Shown here one piece after another: positions 9,120 to 19,924 of a DNA stretch of 64,000 nucleotides. The stretch is taken from NCBI RefSeq assembly GCF_030269925.1, contig NC_085128.1, positions 6,388,501 to 6,452,500 of the forward strand, in the 5' to 3' direction. Source of the DNA: Bombyx mori. Its lineage: Eukaryota > Arthropoda > Insecta > Lepidoptera > Bombycidae. Each line of letters begins with the position of its first letter. Within the stretch, counting starts at the first letter, position 1. A model generated the notes under the pieces. It had not been told where the DNA came from, did not search any database, and worked only from the letters and a program-made list of their open reading frames with translations. Both the position numbers and the translations under genes were made by a program.

Positions 9120-9632
9120 ATTATTATCTATACATTACTGCCATCTAATAAGAAGATCATTTACGCTCATTACGCTATCATTTGCGATAGAACTCTGGTG
9201 ATCTAGATTCTACAAACTGTGTGAAAGCATTTTGTACTGCCTCCTGGGAATAAAACTTTGTATCACGCAGAAAATTGTCCAAATCGCGAAAAAAATGGTA
9301 GTCCGTTGGAGCAAGGTCTGGCGAATACGGAGGATGACGAATGATTTCTAATTGCAGTTTCAGACGCAAATGAGTCAATATTGTTGGTAAGGCTTAAACC
9401 ATGCCGCTAATTCCTGGGTAGTTTGGCTCGGATCGGCTTCCACCATCTCTTTCAATTCATTGTTATTCACATGTGTGGGCAGTTTTCCACGTGGTTCGTT
9501 CTTCAAATCATAATTTCCATCACGAAAGCGCTTAAACCAAAATCGCACGGTGCGTTCATTAGCAGTCCCCTCTCCAAACGCAACATTGATATTGCGAGCT
9601 GTTTCTGCAGCGTTGGTTCCGCGTCGAAACTG
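9120..9632 (-). pseudogene. Internally deleted mariner transposase remnant
   Basis: On the minus strand the right part encodes a mariner-like N-terminus (a 'FWFKRFRDGNYDLKNEPRG' block) and the left part the C-terminal catalytic region (PYSPDLAPTDYHFF, then a FYRK end). The middle, including the second catalytic Asp block, is missing. Not functional. A truncated Bm1 abuts its right end. Confidence 0.75.
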
Positions 9633-9880
9633 GTGGTAGGACCTCTTGAGAGTCCGCGCGGGTAGGTACCACCACCCTGCTTATTTCTGCCGTGAAGCAG
9701 TATGCGTTTCGGTTTGAAGGGTGGGGTAGCCGTTTAACTATACTTGAGACTTTCGAACTTATATCTCAAGGTGGGTGGCGCATTTACGTTGTAGATGTCT
9801 ATGGGCTCCAGTAACCACTTAACACCAGGTGGGCTGTGCGCTCGTCCACCCATCTAAGCAATAAAAAAAAAAAAAAAAAA
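9632..9880 (+). repeat. Bm1 SINE, 5'-truncated
   Basis: Runs from 'ggtggtaggacctcttgaga' to a long A-run at 9861-9881. It joins the mariner remnant directly. Confidence 0.85.
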
Positions 9881-10167
9881 AATATCGAAGGATTAAAAAT
9901 AAAACTTTTTGGCGGCTGGCCATTAGTATTGTCTTTGAGATGTTCGGTTTTTAACGTAATTATAAATTCCTTAACTTTCAAATCTCATTCCTATTGATTT
10001 ACGTTCTTCTTCCACACGTTATCCATAATATCCAAAATGATGTTAAGAAATCTTAAAATATTAATAAATACAAAACTTATAGAAAATCATTTTTTATTTT
10101 CATAATTTTCATAAAAACTTTTTACAAGAATAATAGGCTAAATTTTTGTTTTTGGACTAGTTTAGAA

Positions 10168-11029
10168 TCAATGATGAGCTAGAAGGACCGGTGTGTGGGC
10201 GGCATGAGCCACATGATGAGCGGGGGCAGAGTTACTGACGACAGCGTTAAAGCCGTGGTGGTCGTCAGCGGTGTACTCAACTTTGCGCACTGAACCGTCA
10301 GCTTCAAGCAGAGTGTACTCGCCGTGCACAGCGTCACCGTCGCGGGACTCGTGCTGGGACTTGTTGTCACCGCTGTGTCCGTCAGCAACAGAGTAGGCGA
10401 AGTCGTATTTGGGGTGAGCCTGTCAAATTGAACGCAAATGTTAGAACATTCGTCTTCTAATAGTAGACCTACCAGAGGAATCATTTATTAACCTAATTTA
10501 TTTTAGCATTGTACTTACGTATTCCTCTTCATGGTGAGCAGATACAAGCACTTTGTGGGCGGGAGCGATCACTTTAGCGACAGGAGCGGTGTAGTGGACG
10601 GGGCTAGCGTAGTGGACGGGAGCAGCGGCGGCGATGTAGTTGGTTGCGTGAGGCTGGTCGTGACGCAGGATGGTCTGGGAGGAGACGGCGCCAGCAGACG
10701 AGTAGTGAGCGGGGGCGGAGTGGTAGGCGACAGGAGCTGCGTGGTATGCCACAGGAGCGGCGTGGATGGCTACTGGAGCGGCGGCTACATATTTGGTGCC
10801 ATGGAGCTGTGGTTGGTCGTGACGGACGATGCTCTGAGAGGAGACAGCAGCAGCCGAAGAATAGTGCGGCTCAGGCAAGAGACCTGCAGCACTCACTGCC
10901 AGCACAGCACTCAGGGCTACGATCTAAAATAAATTACATAATTTTTTTATGTTTGGATTCATCATATACCATTTTATCCGAATTCGTTTATTTAAATTAA
11001 CCTATTGATTCACTCACTTTAGAGAACAT
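10168..11029 (-). CDS. RR-2 cuticular protein, minus-array gene 2
   Basis: Exons 11018-11029 (MFSK), 10519-10923 (135 codons) and 10168-10419 (83 codons plus stop), phase 0, giving 222 residues. Signal peptide ends near AVSAAG. Exon 2 has the two SSQ-x-I-x-RHDQP motifs and AAPVAYH repeats. Exon 3 has the RR-2 domain ([43 protein letters not shown]), with a tail ending [10 protein letters not shown] possible polyadenylation signal (reverse of tttatt) lies at 10093-10098. Intron 2 and the upstream flank match the gene at 14922-15782 closely. Predicted secreted structural cuticle protein. Confidence 0.9.
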
Positions 11030-11084
11030 GTTACTATGATAACGTACTGACACAACTGATACAGTAGGTTTGTACAGAACCACT

Positions 11085-11124
11085 TATATACTGCGCGGTA
11101 GAGTCTTTAGGCGATACAAGGCCG
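11085..11124 (-). promoter_or_regulatory. Core promoter of minus-array gene 2
   Basis: TATA box (tatata at 11085-11090) lies 56 bases before the ATG at 11029. CAAGGCCG at 11117-11124 is the counterpart of CAAGGTCG in genes 1 and 4, and an AGGTCA-like half site follows. Confidence 0.6.
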
Positions 11125-11265
11125 ACAGGTCATGAATCAAAGTCAACATTTACTGGATATAATTTCTTTTGAGTTAAAATCAGCACCACAATACATACAA
11201 AGATGAAAAGAAAGGTTTTTAATTCACTATTTTTATAATAAAACTTTTTTTAATTGATTCCATGT

Positions 11266-11432
11266 ATGGTAACTATAGGCCTCTCCCAATCCACACCACT
11301 GAGCCCGGTCTGCGGCACTCCTCATCCACTTCTTGCCGGCCACCGTGCGGAGGTCATCGCACCACCTAGCCAAGGGGCGTGCCACGTTGGATTGGGAGAG
11401 GCCTATGTCCAGCAGTGGACGACTGTGGGCTG

Positions 11433-11463
<31 letters not shown>

Positions 11464-11470
11464 TAACTAT
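11266..11470. mobile_element. Inverted-end RTE-like LINE insertion with TSD
   Basis: The insert 11277-11459 is flanked by the 11-base repeat ATGGTAACTAT (11266-11276 and 11460-11470). The right part is a plus-oriented LINE 3' end terminating in (GAT)n; the left part is a nearby segment of the same element in inverse orientation, as in twin priming. The paralogous site at 16017-16027 carries a single ATGGTAACTAT and no insert. Confidence 0.85.
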
Positions 11471-11822
11471 GCTTCGAAAAAGGATATTCGATTTGTTTTC
11501 AGTGACCTGTACATTCACTTGGTTTTTTCTCCAGTATTTCTGATGACCACCTACATTTCCTTATTGATTTGATGAATGAACGAGCTCATCACTAGCTTTT
11601 AACTTTACGGCTGTTATTGGAACCTCTAGACATTACAGCTCATTATACGCTCTAATTATGCTCATAATTATTTCGTTACCTATAATGTAACGAAATAATT
11701 TTTCGATTTTGATTATCGTTATTATATGACATTATTCTTTCAGTGTGGAAATTCTTCACGAACATGTGTTAAACGTATTAAATGTTCCATTAGGAAAAAT
11801 TGTACATGTCTACAGGATTTCA

Positions 11823-12130
11823 ACACTTTTTTTTTATTCCTTAGTGGCTGGACGATCTCAGAGCACACTGGTGTTAAGTGGTTACTGGAACCCATAGACA
11901 TCTACAACGTAAATGCCGCCACCCATCTTGAGTATGAGTTCTAAAGTCTCAGTATAGTTACAACGGCTGCCCCACCCTTCAAACCGAAATGCATTACTGC
12001 ATCACGGCAGAAATGGGCAGAGCGGTGGGACCTACCCGTGCTGACTCACAAGAGGTCCTACCATCAGTAACAAGCAGTCGCTTGTATTGCTTTATACTAA
12101 TGCACCGGGCGTCTTATCCTTTAGGAGGAC
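11823..12130 (-). repeat. Bm1 SINE with internal deletion
   Basis: Runs from a T-run through 'tggtgttaagtggttactgg' and 'gcattactgcatcacggcag' to the tRNA-like head 'cttatcctttagg'. The middle 'ttataattttgcgggtttg' block is lost. The same deleted form is at 16383-16690, so it predates the block duplication. Confidence 0.8.
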
Positions 12131-12182
12131 TTCAAAAACATAAACATATATTTTAAATAAATTATATTTTAAATAAATAATT

Positions 12183-12647
12183 GACAACTTTAATCATCAT
12201 CATCATCATCAACAGCCCACAGTCGTCCACTGCTGGACATAGGCCTCTCCCAATCTACACCACTGAGCCCGGTCTGCGGCTCTCCTCATCCACTTCTTGC
12301 CGGCCACCGTGCGGAGGTCATCGCACCATCTAGCCAGGGGGCGTCCCACGTTACGTCTTCCGCTGCGCGGTCTCCACTCGAGAACCCGTCTGCTCCAGCG
12401 ATCGTCAGTCCTACGGCATATATGGCCAGCCCACTGCCACTTCAGCCTGCTGACTCTTTGAGCTATGTCGATGATTTTAGTTCTCTGTCGAATAATCTCA
12501 TTCCGGATTTTATCCTTCAGAGAAACTCCGAGCATGGCTCTTTCCATGGCTCGCTGAGCGACTTTGAGCTGACGGACCAACCGTACTGTGAGTGTCCACG
12601 TTTCGGCTCCGTAAGTCATTACCGGCAGGACGCAGGACAACTTTAAT
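12183..12647 (-). mobile_element. RTE-like LINE 3' fragment with 12-base TSD
   Basis: GACAACTTTAAT at 12183-12194 and 12636-12647 flanks a minus-oriented fragment (12195-12635) encoding the ORF2 C-terminus (CVLPVMTYGAETW, then AQRAMERAMLG, LKWQWAGHI, VGRPLARWCDD) and ending in (ATG)n. Within the fragment the frame is open from 12679 down to 12209. The paralogous site at 16740-16751 is empty with a single GACAACTTTAAT. RTE assignment is inferred from the microsatellite tail and C-terminal motifs. Confidence 0.88.
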
Positions 12648-12656
12648 GCGATCTTG

Positions 12657-12830
12657 GAATCACTGAGAAGATCTGGCAAAAAACTCAGAGGGTTGATGCA
12701 CAGGCAGATGATGCTTTTTTAGTCAGTAACTCGGCTGTGCCCTCGGTGTTGATGACGTCCACGAGCGGCGGTAAGCACTCACCACGAAATTGACCTAATT
12801 GCATAGTCGGGTGCCTAGAAAGGCAATAAA
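12657..12830. repeat. Short repeat with LINE-type stem-loop, block 1
   Basis: A minus-oriented stem-loop (CTGAG/CTCAG, 12659-12689) is followed by a plus-oriented tail of the second SINE-like family ('cggctgtgccctcggtgttg', then 'ggcaataaaaag'). The paralogue is at 16764-16930. Confidence 0.5.
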
Positions 12831-13077
12831 AAGTGGTGGCACATTGTACTTTGCGACGTTTTCGTACAGTGAGTACCGAAGAGTGCAGTGAGAGAAGAGT
12901 AGTTGCATCCAACAAAATTAAAAGTGGATCAATTAGGCCCATCCGGATTTTTGTGTTCGAATCCTACAAATTTTCACGAACGACTTTCAGATCTAGAAAT
13001 AAAATCGTGTAATGTAAATCAAACCCGCAAAAATTATAATTTGCATAATTACTGGGGGTAGGGCGTGTTGTGAGTCC

Positions 13078-13285
13078 GCGGGGGTAGATACCACCACCTT
13101 GCCTATTTCAGCTGTATAGCAGTAATGCATTTCGCTTTGAAGGATGCTGCAGCCCTTGTACTATAAAGTTGAGACTTAAGACTTATGTCTCAAATTGGGT
13201 GGCCACATTTACCTTGTAATCATTGGACTCTGCTAACCACTTAACACCCGGTGGGCCATGGGTCGTCCATCCATCTAATCAATAA
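13078..13285 (+). repeat. Decayed Bm1 SINE, block 1
   Basis: A diverged Bm1 3' portion from 'gtagataccaccacc' to 'ctaatcaataaat'. The paralogue at 17208-17425 has the same changes. Confidence 0.65.
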
Positions 13286-13649
13286 ATATTTGTTTCTTCG
13301 TTTATTTTGTATGCAGTTTCCTGTGGTTTTTCTAAATGGGGAGTCTCAAGCCAGACTTTTGCGGACGTGCCATAACAACAATGGTACATAATATATGTAG
13401 ATTTATACTTGTTATTGGCACTTCAGGGAAAGCTATCGAAATAAAACAATAATTTAAGGCGAAGATAGAAAATTAGTAAATGCCTTATTTTCAAAAAGCA
13501 TTTCCTAACTGTTCTGAGGAATTTTCGAGATGATCCCCCCATCGTCTTTTTATCATCGCATTTCCTGCCAACGAAGCAGAGCTTATGCATACTATCTTAA
13601 AACACTGCATTCATCGACGGCGTGTTTCTAGAGATCTTAGCCAAGCCAA

Positions 13650-14010
13650 GCCAAGTACTATCCGGCTTTGGAGTCAGTTCCACTCTCGTCGGAAGCCCTC
13701 TCGTCGTGGCTACCAATAACCACATACCCGATCCTGCGGACCGAATGGTAAGCAGTCGACATCGCGTCATTTTGGATCCTCCCGATCCACTAACGATGCT
13801 TTTAGGTATCTCAAACACCGGTCACCGTTTACGTCGAACTCGTCGGGCTCGACGAGTAAATTACCCCATAGACACAACCCACTGAGTTCCTCGCCAGATC
13901 TTCTCAGTGGGTCGCGCTTCCGATCCAGTGGTAGATTCTGCGAAGCACAACTCTTGCTAGGGGTAGTGTTAGCAACATCCTCAGGTTATAGCCCCGCGAG
14001 CTCAACTACT
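13650..14010 (+). mobile_element. 5'-truncated jockey-like LINE copy
   Basis: Encodes the last residues of an ORF2 like that of the full-length element (a PDPADRM motif, PPDPLTMLLG, an Arg-rich end), then the 3' UTR hairpin (from about 13879) and the 'gtagattctgcgaagca' block. Only the tail remains. Confidence 0.85.
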
Positions 14011-14099
14011 CGTTTTGCGAATCTAGCATAACCCCGGGATTATCATTCTAGGGTCTGCTGTGACCCCAACCTGCACCTCAGAAAAAGAAACGAATAATT

Positions 14100-14345
14100 C
14101 GATCTCCTGAAGCACCACACATCTTTAAGTTGCTACATTGGCGCGAACGGATACACACACGCCGTCTGTACGCAGGAAGTTGCGTTCAAATACGTAGCCG
14201 AGTTACGCGGTATATATCATCCGAAGCAAGTATCGGTGTCTCCGCAAGAAAAGTGGAGCTGGTTACGCCGTCTCAAGGTAATATACAGCGTCAAAATTGC
14301 TTTGTAAGACCCTAATATTGCTGAAATCCACATTAAATGTGAAAG
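14100..14345. repeat. Unidentified sequence conserved in both minus-array blocks
   Basis: A relatively G+C-rich stretch conserved with 17966-18210. It contains a short open frame (14130-14315; 17992-18177) with almost identical translation. I do not recognise it; it may be a relic of a transposable element. Confidence 0.35.
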
Positions 14346-14921
14346 GGCGATCCGTCGTCAAAACCTTTTTTAATTTTCTAATTTTTATTTTTTGTCCATG
14401 CCTTTTTTGGCCATGCCATTTTTATCCATATTTTTAGGGTCGAGAAATCAATAGCAAGTGAAGAACCAATTATACTCTACAGTGAGGGCTATGAAGTAAC
14501 GGCCAATCAGGCAATCAATTATTATATATATTCGTCCCGGCTTGTAGGGTTAGCGCATTTGTTTAAAAAAAAAAACTTTCAATTAGAGTAATTTAAAATT
14601 AAATTTTAACTGTACTTTTACTGTGTGATGGTAAAAGAGGTGGTGGTAGTGAAAAATCTAATTTTAAATTAATTGAGATTTTCATTTGAGTTACAGTCTC
14701 CCGCAGTAACAGTTTTGCCATGACGTCATCTGCCCATCGTGTCATACACATGAATAAAGCATTATGCAATTTTCGAATCGTGGTGTTATCAAATCTTACT
14801 AAAAGGTGCCATTTAAATTAGAAGTGAAAAAAAAAAACATAAAATTTAACAGTATGCAATATTTTAATTCATAAATAATTTACTAAGAACGTAGTAGTCT
14901 TTAATTTTAGTGACTAGTGAA

Positions 14922-15782
14922 TCAATGATGAGCCAAGAGGACAGGTGCGTGGGCAGCATGAGCTACGTGGTGAGCGGGGGCGGTGTTGCTGACGACAGCG
15001 TTGAAGCCGTGATGGTCGTCAGCGGTGTACTCAACTTTGCGCACTGAACCGTCAGCTTCAAGCAGAGTGTACTCCCCGTGCACAGCGTCACCGTCGCGGG
15101 ACTCGTGCTGGGACTTGTTGTCGCCGCTGTGTCCGTCAGCAACAGAGTAGGTGAAGTCGTATTTGGGGTGAGCCTGTCAAATTGAACGCAAATGTTAGAA
15201 CATCAGTCTTCTAATAGTAAGCCTACCAGAAGAATCATTTATAAACCTACTTTATTTTAGCATTGTACTTACGTATTCCTCTTCATGATGAGCAGATAAA
15301 AGCACTTTGTGGGCGGGAGTGATCACTTTAGCGACAGGAGCGGCATAGTGGACGGGGCTAGCGTAGTGGACGGGAGCAGCGGCGGCGATGTAGTTGGTGG
15401 CGTGAGGCTGGTCGTGACGCAGGATGGTCTGGGAGGAGACGGCGCCAGCAGACGAGTAGTGAGCGGGGGCGGAGTGGTAGGCGACAGGAGCTGCGTGGTA
15501 TGCTACAGGAGCGGCGTGGACGGCTACTGGAGCGGCGGCTACATATTTGGTGGCATGGAGCTGTGGCTGGTCGTGACGCACGATGCTCTGAGAGGAGACA
15601 GCTGCTGCCGAAGAATAGTGCGGCTCGGGCAGGAGACCTGCAGAACTCACTGCCAGCACAGCGGTCAAGGCTACGATCTAAAATAAATTACATAATTTTT
15701 TATGTTTGGATTCATCACATAACATTTTATCCGAATTCGTTTATTTAAATTAACCTATTGATTCACTCACTTTAGAGAACAT
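14922..15782 (-). CDS. RR-2 cuticular protein, minus-array gene 3
   Basis: Exons 15771-15782 (MFSK), 15273-15677 (135 codons) and 14922-15173 (83 codons plus stop), phase 0, giving 222 residues. The signal peptide ends in AVSSAG. Exon 2 repeats and SSQ-x-I-x-RHDQP motifs are as in gene 2. The RR-2 domain in exon 3 reads [13 protein letters not shown], so one usual Ala is Thr. Its upstream half matches gene 2 and its 3' flank matches gene 4, so the gene sits across a duplication breakpoint. Predicted secreted chitin-binding cuticle protein. Confidence 0.9.
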
Positions 15783-15837
15783 GTTACTATGATAACGTAC
15801 TGACACAACTGATACAGTAGGTTTGTACAGAACCACT

Positions 15838-15875
15838 TATATACTGCGCGGTAGTCTTTAGGCGATACAAGGCCG
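15838..15875 (-). promoter_or_regulatory. Core promoter of minus-array gene 3
   Basis: TATA box at 15838-15843 is 56 bases before the ATG at 15782. CAAGGCCG lies at 15868-15875, in the same arrangement as gene 2. Confidence 0.6.
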
Positions 15876-16382
15876 ACAGGTCATGTATCAGAGTTCACAT
15901 TTACTGGATATACTTTCTTTTGAGTTAAAATCAGCACCACAATACATACGACGATAAAAAGAAAGGTTTTTAATTCACTATTTTTATAATAAAACTTTTT
16001 TTAATTGATTCCATGTATGGTAACTATGCTTCGAAAAAGGATATTCGATTTCTTTTCAGTGACCTGTACATTCACTCGGTTTTTTCTCCAGTATTTCTGA
16101 TGACCACCTACATTTCCTTATTGATTTGATGAATGAACGAGCTCATCACTAGCTTTTAACTTTACGGCTGTTATTGGAACCTCTAGGCATTACAGCTCAT
16201 TATACGCTCTAATTATGCTCATAATTATTTCGTTACCTATAATGTAACGAAATAATTTTTCGATTTTCATTATCGTTATTATATGACATTATTCTTTCAG
16301 TGTGGAAATTCTTCACGAATATGTGTTAAACGTATTAAATGTTTAATTAGGAAAAATTGTACATGTCTACAGGATTTCAACA

Positions 16383-16690
16383 CTTTTTTTTTATTCCTTA
16401 GTGGATGGACGATCTCAGAGCACACTGGTGTTAAGTGGTTACTGGAACCCATAGACATCTACAACGTAAATGCCGCCACCCATCTTGAGTATGAGTTCTA
16501 AAGTCTCAGTATAGTTACAACGGCTGTCACACCCTTCAAACCGAAATGCATTACTGCATCACGGCAGAAATAGGCAGGGTGGTGGTACCTACCCGTGCTG
16601 ACTCACAAGAGGTCCTACCATCAGTAACAAGCAGTTGCTTGTATTGCTTTATACTAATGCACCGGGCGTCTTATCCTTTAGGAGGACTTC
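16383..16690 (-). repeat. Bm1 SINE with internal deletion, block 2
   Basis: Paralogue of 11823-12130, sharing its internal deletion. Confidence 0.8.
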
Positions 16691-17207
16691 AAAAACATAA
16701 ACATATATTTTAAATAAATTATATTTTAAATAAATAATTGACAACTTTAATGCGATCTTGGAATCACTGAGAAGATCTGGCAAAAAACTCAGGGGGTTGA
16801 TACACAGGCAGATGATGCTTTTTTAGTCAGTAGCTCGGCTGTGCCGTCGGTGTTGATGACGTCCACGAGCGGCGGTAAGCACTCACCACGAAATGGACCT
16901 AATTGCATAATCGGGTGCCTAAAAAGACAATAAAAAGTGGTGGCACATTGTACTTTGCGACGTTTTCGTACAGTGAGTACCGAAGAGTGCAGTGAGAGAA
17001 GAGTAGTTGCATCCAACAAAATTAAAAGTGGATCAATTAGGCCCATCCGGATTTTTGTGTTCGAATCCTACAAGCAGGTACCAAATTTTTTAATGAAATG
17101 CGTTCTTAACAAATTTTCACGAACGACTTTCAGATCTAGGAAGAAAATCGTGTCACGTAAATCAAACCCGCAAAAATTATAATTTGCATAATTACTGGGG
17201 GTAGGGC

Positions 17208-17425
17208 GTGTCCGCGGGGGTAGATCCCACCACCTTGCCTACTTCAGCTGTATAGCAGTAATGCATTTCGCTTTGAAGGATGCTGCAGCCCTTGTACTAT
17301 AAAGTTGAGACTTAAGACTTATACCTCAAATTGGGTGGCCACATTTACCTTGTAATCATTGGACTCTGCTAACCACTTAACACCCGGTGGGCCATGGGTC
17401 GTCCATCCATCTAATCAATAAATAT
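17208..17425 (+). repeat. Decayed Bm1 SINE, block 2
   Basis: Paralogue of 13078-13285. Confidence 0.6.
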
Positions 17426-17629
17426 TTATTTCTTCGTTTATTTTGTATGCAGTTTCCTGTGGTTTTTCTAAATGGGGAGTCTCAAGCCAGACTTTTGCTG
17501 ACGTGCCACAACAACAATGGTACATAGTATATGTAGATTTATACTTGTTATTGGCACTTCAGGGAAAGCTATCGAAATAAAACAATAATTTAAGGCGAAG
17601 ATAGAAAATTAGTAAATGCCTTATTTCCC

Positions 17630-17860
17630 GATCCACTAACGATGCTTTTAGGTATCTCAAACACCGGTCACCGTTTTCGTCGAACTCGTCGGGCTCGACG
17701 AGTAAATTAACCCATAGATACAACCACGGGACACAACCCACTGAGTTCCTCGCCAAATCTTCTCAGTGGATCGCGCTTCCGATGCGGTGGTAGATTCTGC
17801 GAAGCACAACTCTTGCTAGGGGTAGTGTTAGCAACATCCTCAGGTTATAGCCCCGCGAGC
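17630..17860 (+). mobile_element. Truncated jockey-like LINE tail, block 2
   Basis: Paralogue of 13780-14010: it starts at 'cccgatccactaacgatgc' and continues through the Arg-rich ORF2 end, the stem-loop (about 17746) and the 'gtagattctgcgaagca' block. A ~300-base deletion removed the 5' part. Confidence 0.8.
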
Positions 17861-18516
17861 TCACCTACTCGTTTTGCGAATCTACCATAACCTCTCGGGT
17901 ATTATCATTCTAGGGTCTACTGTGACCCCAACAGGCACATCAGAAAAAGAAACGAATAATTCGATCTCCTGAAGCACCACACATCTTTAAGTTGCTACAT
18001 CGGCGCGAACGGATACACACACGCCGTCTGTACGCAGGAAGTTGCGTTCAAATACGTAGCCGAGTTACGCGGTATATATCATCCGAAGCAAGTATCGGTG
18101 TCTCCGCAAGAAAAGTGGAGCTGGTTACGCCGTCTCAAGGTAATATACAGCGTCAAAATTGCTTTGTAAGACCCTAATATTGCTGAAATCCACATTAAAT
18201 GTGAAAGGGCGATCCGTCGTCAAAACCTTTTTTAATTTTCTAATTTTTATTTTTTGTCCATGCCTTTTTTGTCCATGCCATTTTTATCCATATTTTTAGG
18301 GTCGAGAAATCAATAGCAAGTGAAGAACCAATTATACTCTACAGTGAGGGCTATGAAGTAACGGCCAATCAGGCAATCAATTATTATATATATTCGCCCC
18401 GGCTTGTAGGGTTAGCGCATTTGTTTAAAAAAAAAAAACTTTCAATTAGAGTAATTTAAAATTAAATTTTAACTGTACTTTTACTGTGTGGTGGTAAAAG
18501 AGGTGGTGGTAGTGAA

Positions 18517-18573
18517 AAATGAAAATCTCAATTAATTTAAAATCTAATTTTAAATTAATTGAGATTTTCATTT
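18517..18573. repeat. Near-perfect 27-base-arm palindrome
   Basis: Arms at 18517-18543 and 18547-18573 are exact reverse complements around the 3-base loop CTA. In block 1 only the right-arm sequence is present (about 14661-14684). Confidence 0.85.
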
Positions 18574-18822
18574 GAGTTACAGTCTCCCGCAGTAACAGTT
18601 TTGCCATGACGTCATCTGCCCATCGTGTCATACACATGAATAAAGCATTATGCAATTTTCGAATCAATTATTTTAAATGATAAGTGGTGTTATCAAATCT
18701 TACTAAAAGGTGCCATTTAAATTAGAAGTGAAAAAAAACATAAAATTTAACAGTATGCAATATTTTAATTCATAAATAATTTACTAAGAACGTAGTAGCC
18801 TTTAATTTTAGTGACTAGTGAA

Positions 18823-19827
18823 TCAATGATGAGCCAAGAGGACAGGTGCGTGGGCAGCATGGGCTACGTGGTGAGCGGGGGCGGTGTTGCTGACGACAGC
18901 GTTGAAGCCGTGGTGGTCATCAGCGGTGTACTCAACCTTGCGCACTGAACCGTCAGCTTCAACCAGAGTGTACTCGCCGTGCACAGCGTCGCCGTCGCGG
19001 GACTCGTGCTGGGACTTGTTGTCGCCGCTGTGTCCGTCAGCAACAGAGTAGGCGAAGTCGTATTTGGGATGAGCCTGTCAAATTGAACGCAAATGTTAGA
19101 ACATCAGTCTTCTAATAGTAAAGTGGTTGAAATCGATCACTAATGTTTTAAATTTTAGCATTGTACTTACGTATTCCTCTTCATGGTGAGCAGATACAAG
19201 CACTTTGTGGGCGGGAGCAATCACTTTAGCAACAGGAGCGGCGTAGTGGACGGGGCCAGCGGCGGCGTAGTGGACGGGAGCAGCGGCGGCGATGTAGTTG
19301 GTGGCGTGAGGCTGGTCGTGACGCAGGATGGTCTGGGAGGACACGGCGCCAGCAGACGAGTAGTGAGCGGGGGCGGAGTGGTAGGCGACAGGGGCTGCGT
19401 GGTATGCCACAGGAGCAGCGTGGACGGCTACTGGAGCGGCGGCTACATATTTGGTGGCATGGAGCTGTGGCTGGTCGTGACGGACGATGCTCTGAGAGGA
19501 GACAGCTGCTGCCGAAGAGTAGTGCGGCTCGGGCAGGAGGCCTGCAGCACTCACTGCCAGCACAGCGCTCAAGGCTACGATCTAAAATAATGTTTTTTAA
19601 ATTAAAACATTTATTAATACTAACAATTTTTAAGGCTTACTGAGTTTTTCAGGTCGCAGAATCTATAAGTACATAGTTTTAAAGTAAGACATTTCAGTCT
19701 TCCTTTCGTATAAGAATTGAAGAGCATTTGAAACGCTTAATTGACGAATAATTAAGAAACAAACATATCTACTACTTCTTACATATTTTTTTTACTTAAT
19801 AAATTCTTAACTCACTTTAGAGAACAT
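18823..19827 (-). CDS. RR-2 cuticular protein, minus-array gene 4
   Basis: Exons 19816-19827 (MFSK), 19171-19581 (137 codons) and 18823-19074 (83 codons plus stop), phase 0, giving 224 residues. Exon 2 is two residues longer than in genes 1-3, through an AAAGPVHY insertion in the repeat region. The RR-2 domain has [18 protein letters not shown] and [13 protein letters not shown]. Intron 2 is of the gene 1 type, not the gene 2/3 type. Last minus-strand gene before the cluster switches orientation. Predicted secreted cuticle protein. Confidence 0.9.
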
Positions 19828-19881
19828 GTTGTTCGGGTAAGTGGAGATATAACTGATGCATTGCAATGCTTCAAAACTGCT

Positions 19882-19920
19882 TATATACTCAGCTGTCGGG
19901 CTTTTGGCCAGACAAGGTCG
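19882..19920 (-). promoter_or_regulatory. Core promoter of minus-array gene 4
   Basis: TATA box at 19882-19887 is 55 bases before the ATG at 19827. CAAGGTCG lies at 19913-19920, followed by a GGGTCA half site. Confidence 0.65.
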
Positions 19921-19924
19921 ACGG

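Larger units (their letters stand above)
10930..14925. repeat. Paralogous block 1 of the minus array
   Basis: This block, from the 5' flank of gene 2 to the 3' end of gene 3, aligns in order with 15680-18826 (5' flank of gene 3 to 3' end of gene 4). Shared content includes the promoters, the deleted Bm1, a decayed Bm1 and the LINE tail. It differs by two RTE-like insertions here and a ~300-base deletion in the other block. Limits are approximate. Confidence 0.8.
15680..18826. repeat. Paralogous block 2 of the minus array
   Basis: Second copy of the block at 10930-14925. It lacks both RTE-like insertions and has lost the stretch matching roughly 13490-13780. Confidence 0.8.

Noticed and set aside
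11254..11572. Short plus-strand frames around 11254-11572
   Set aside because: They are translations of the RTE-like insertion and its GAT repeat.
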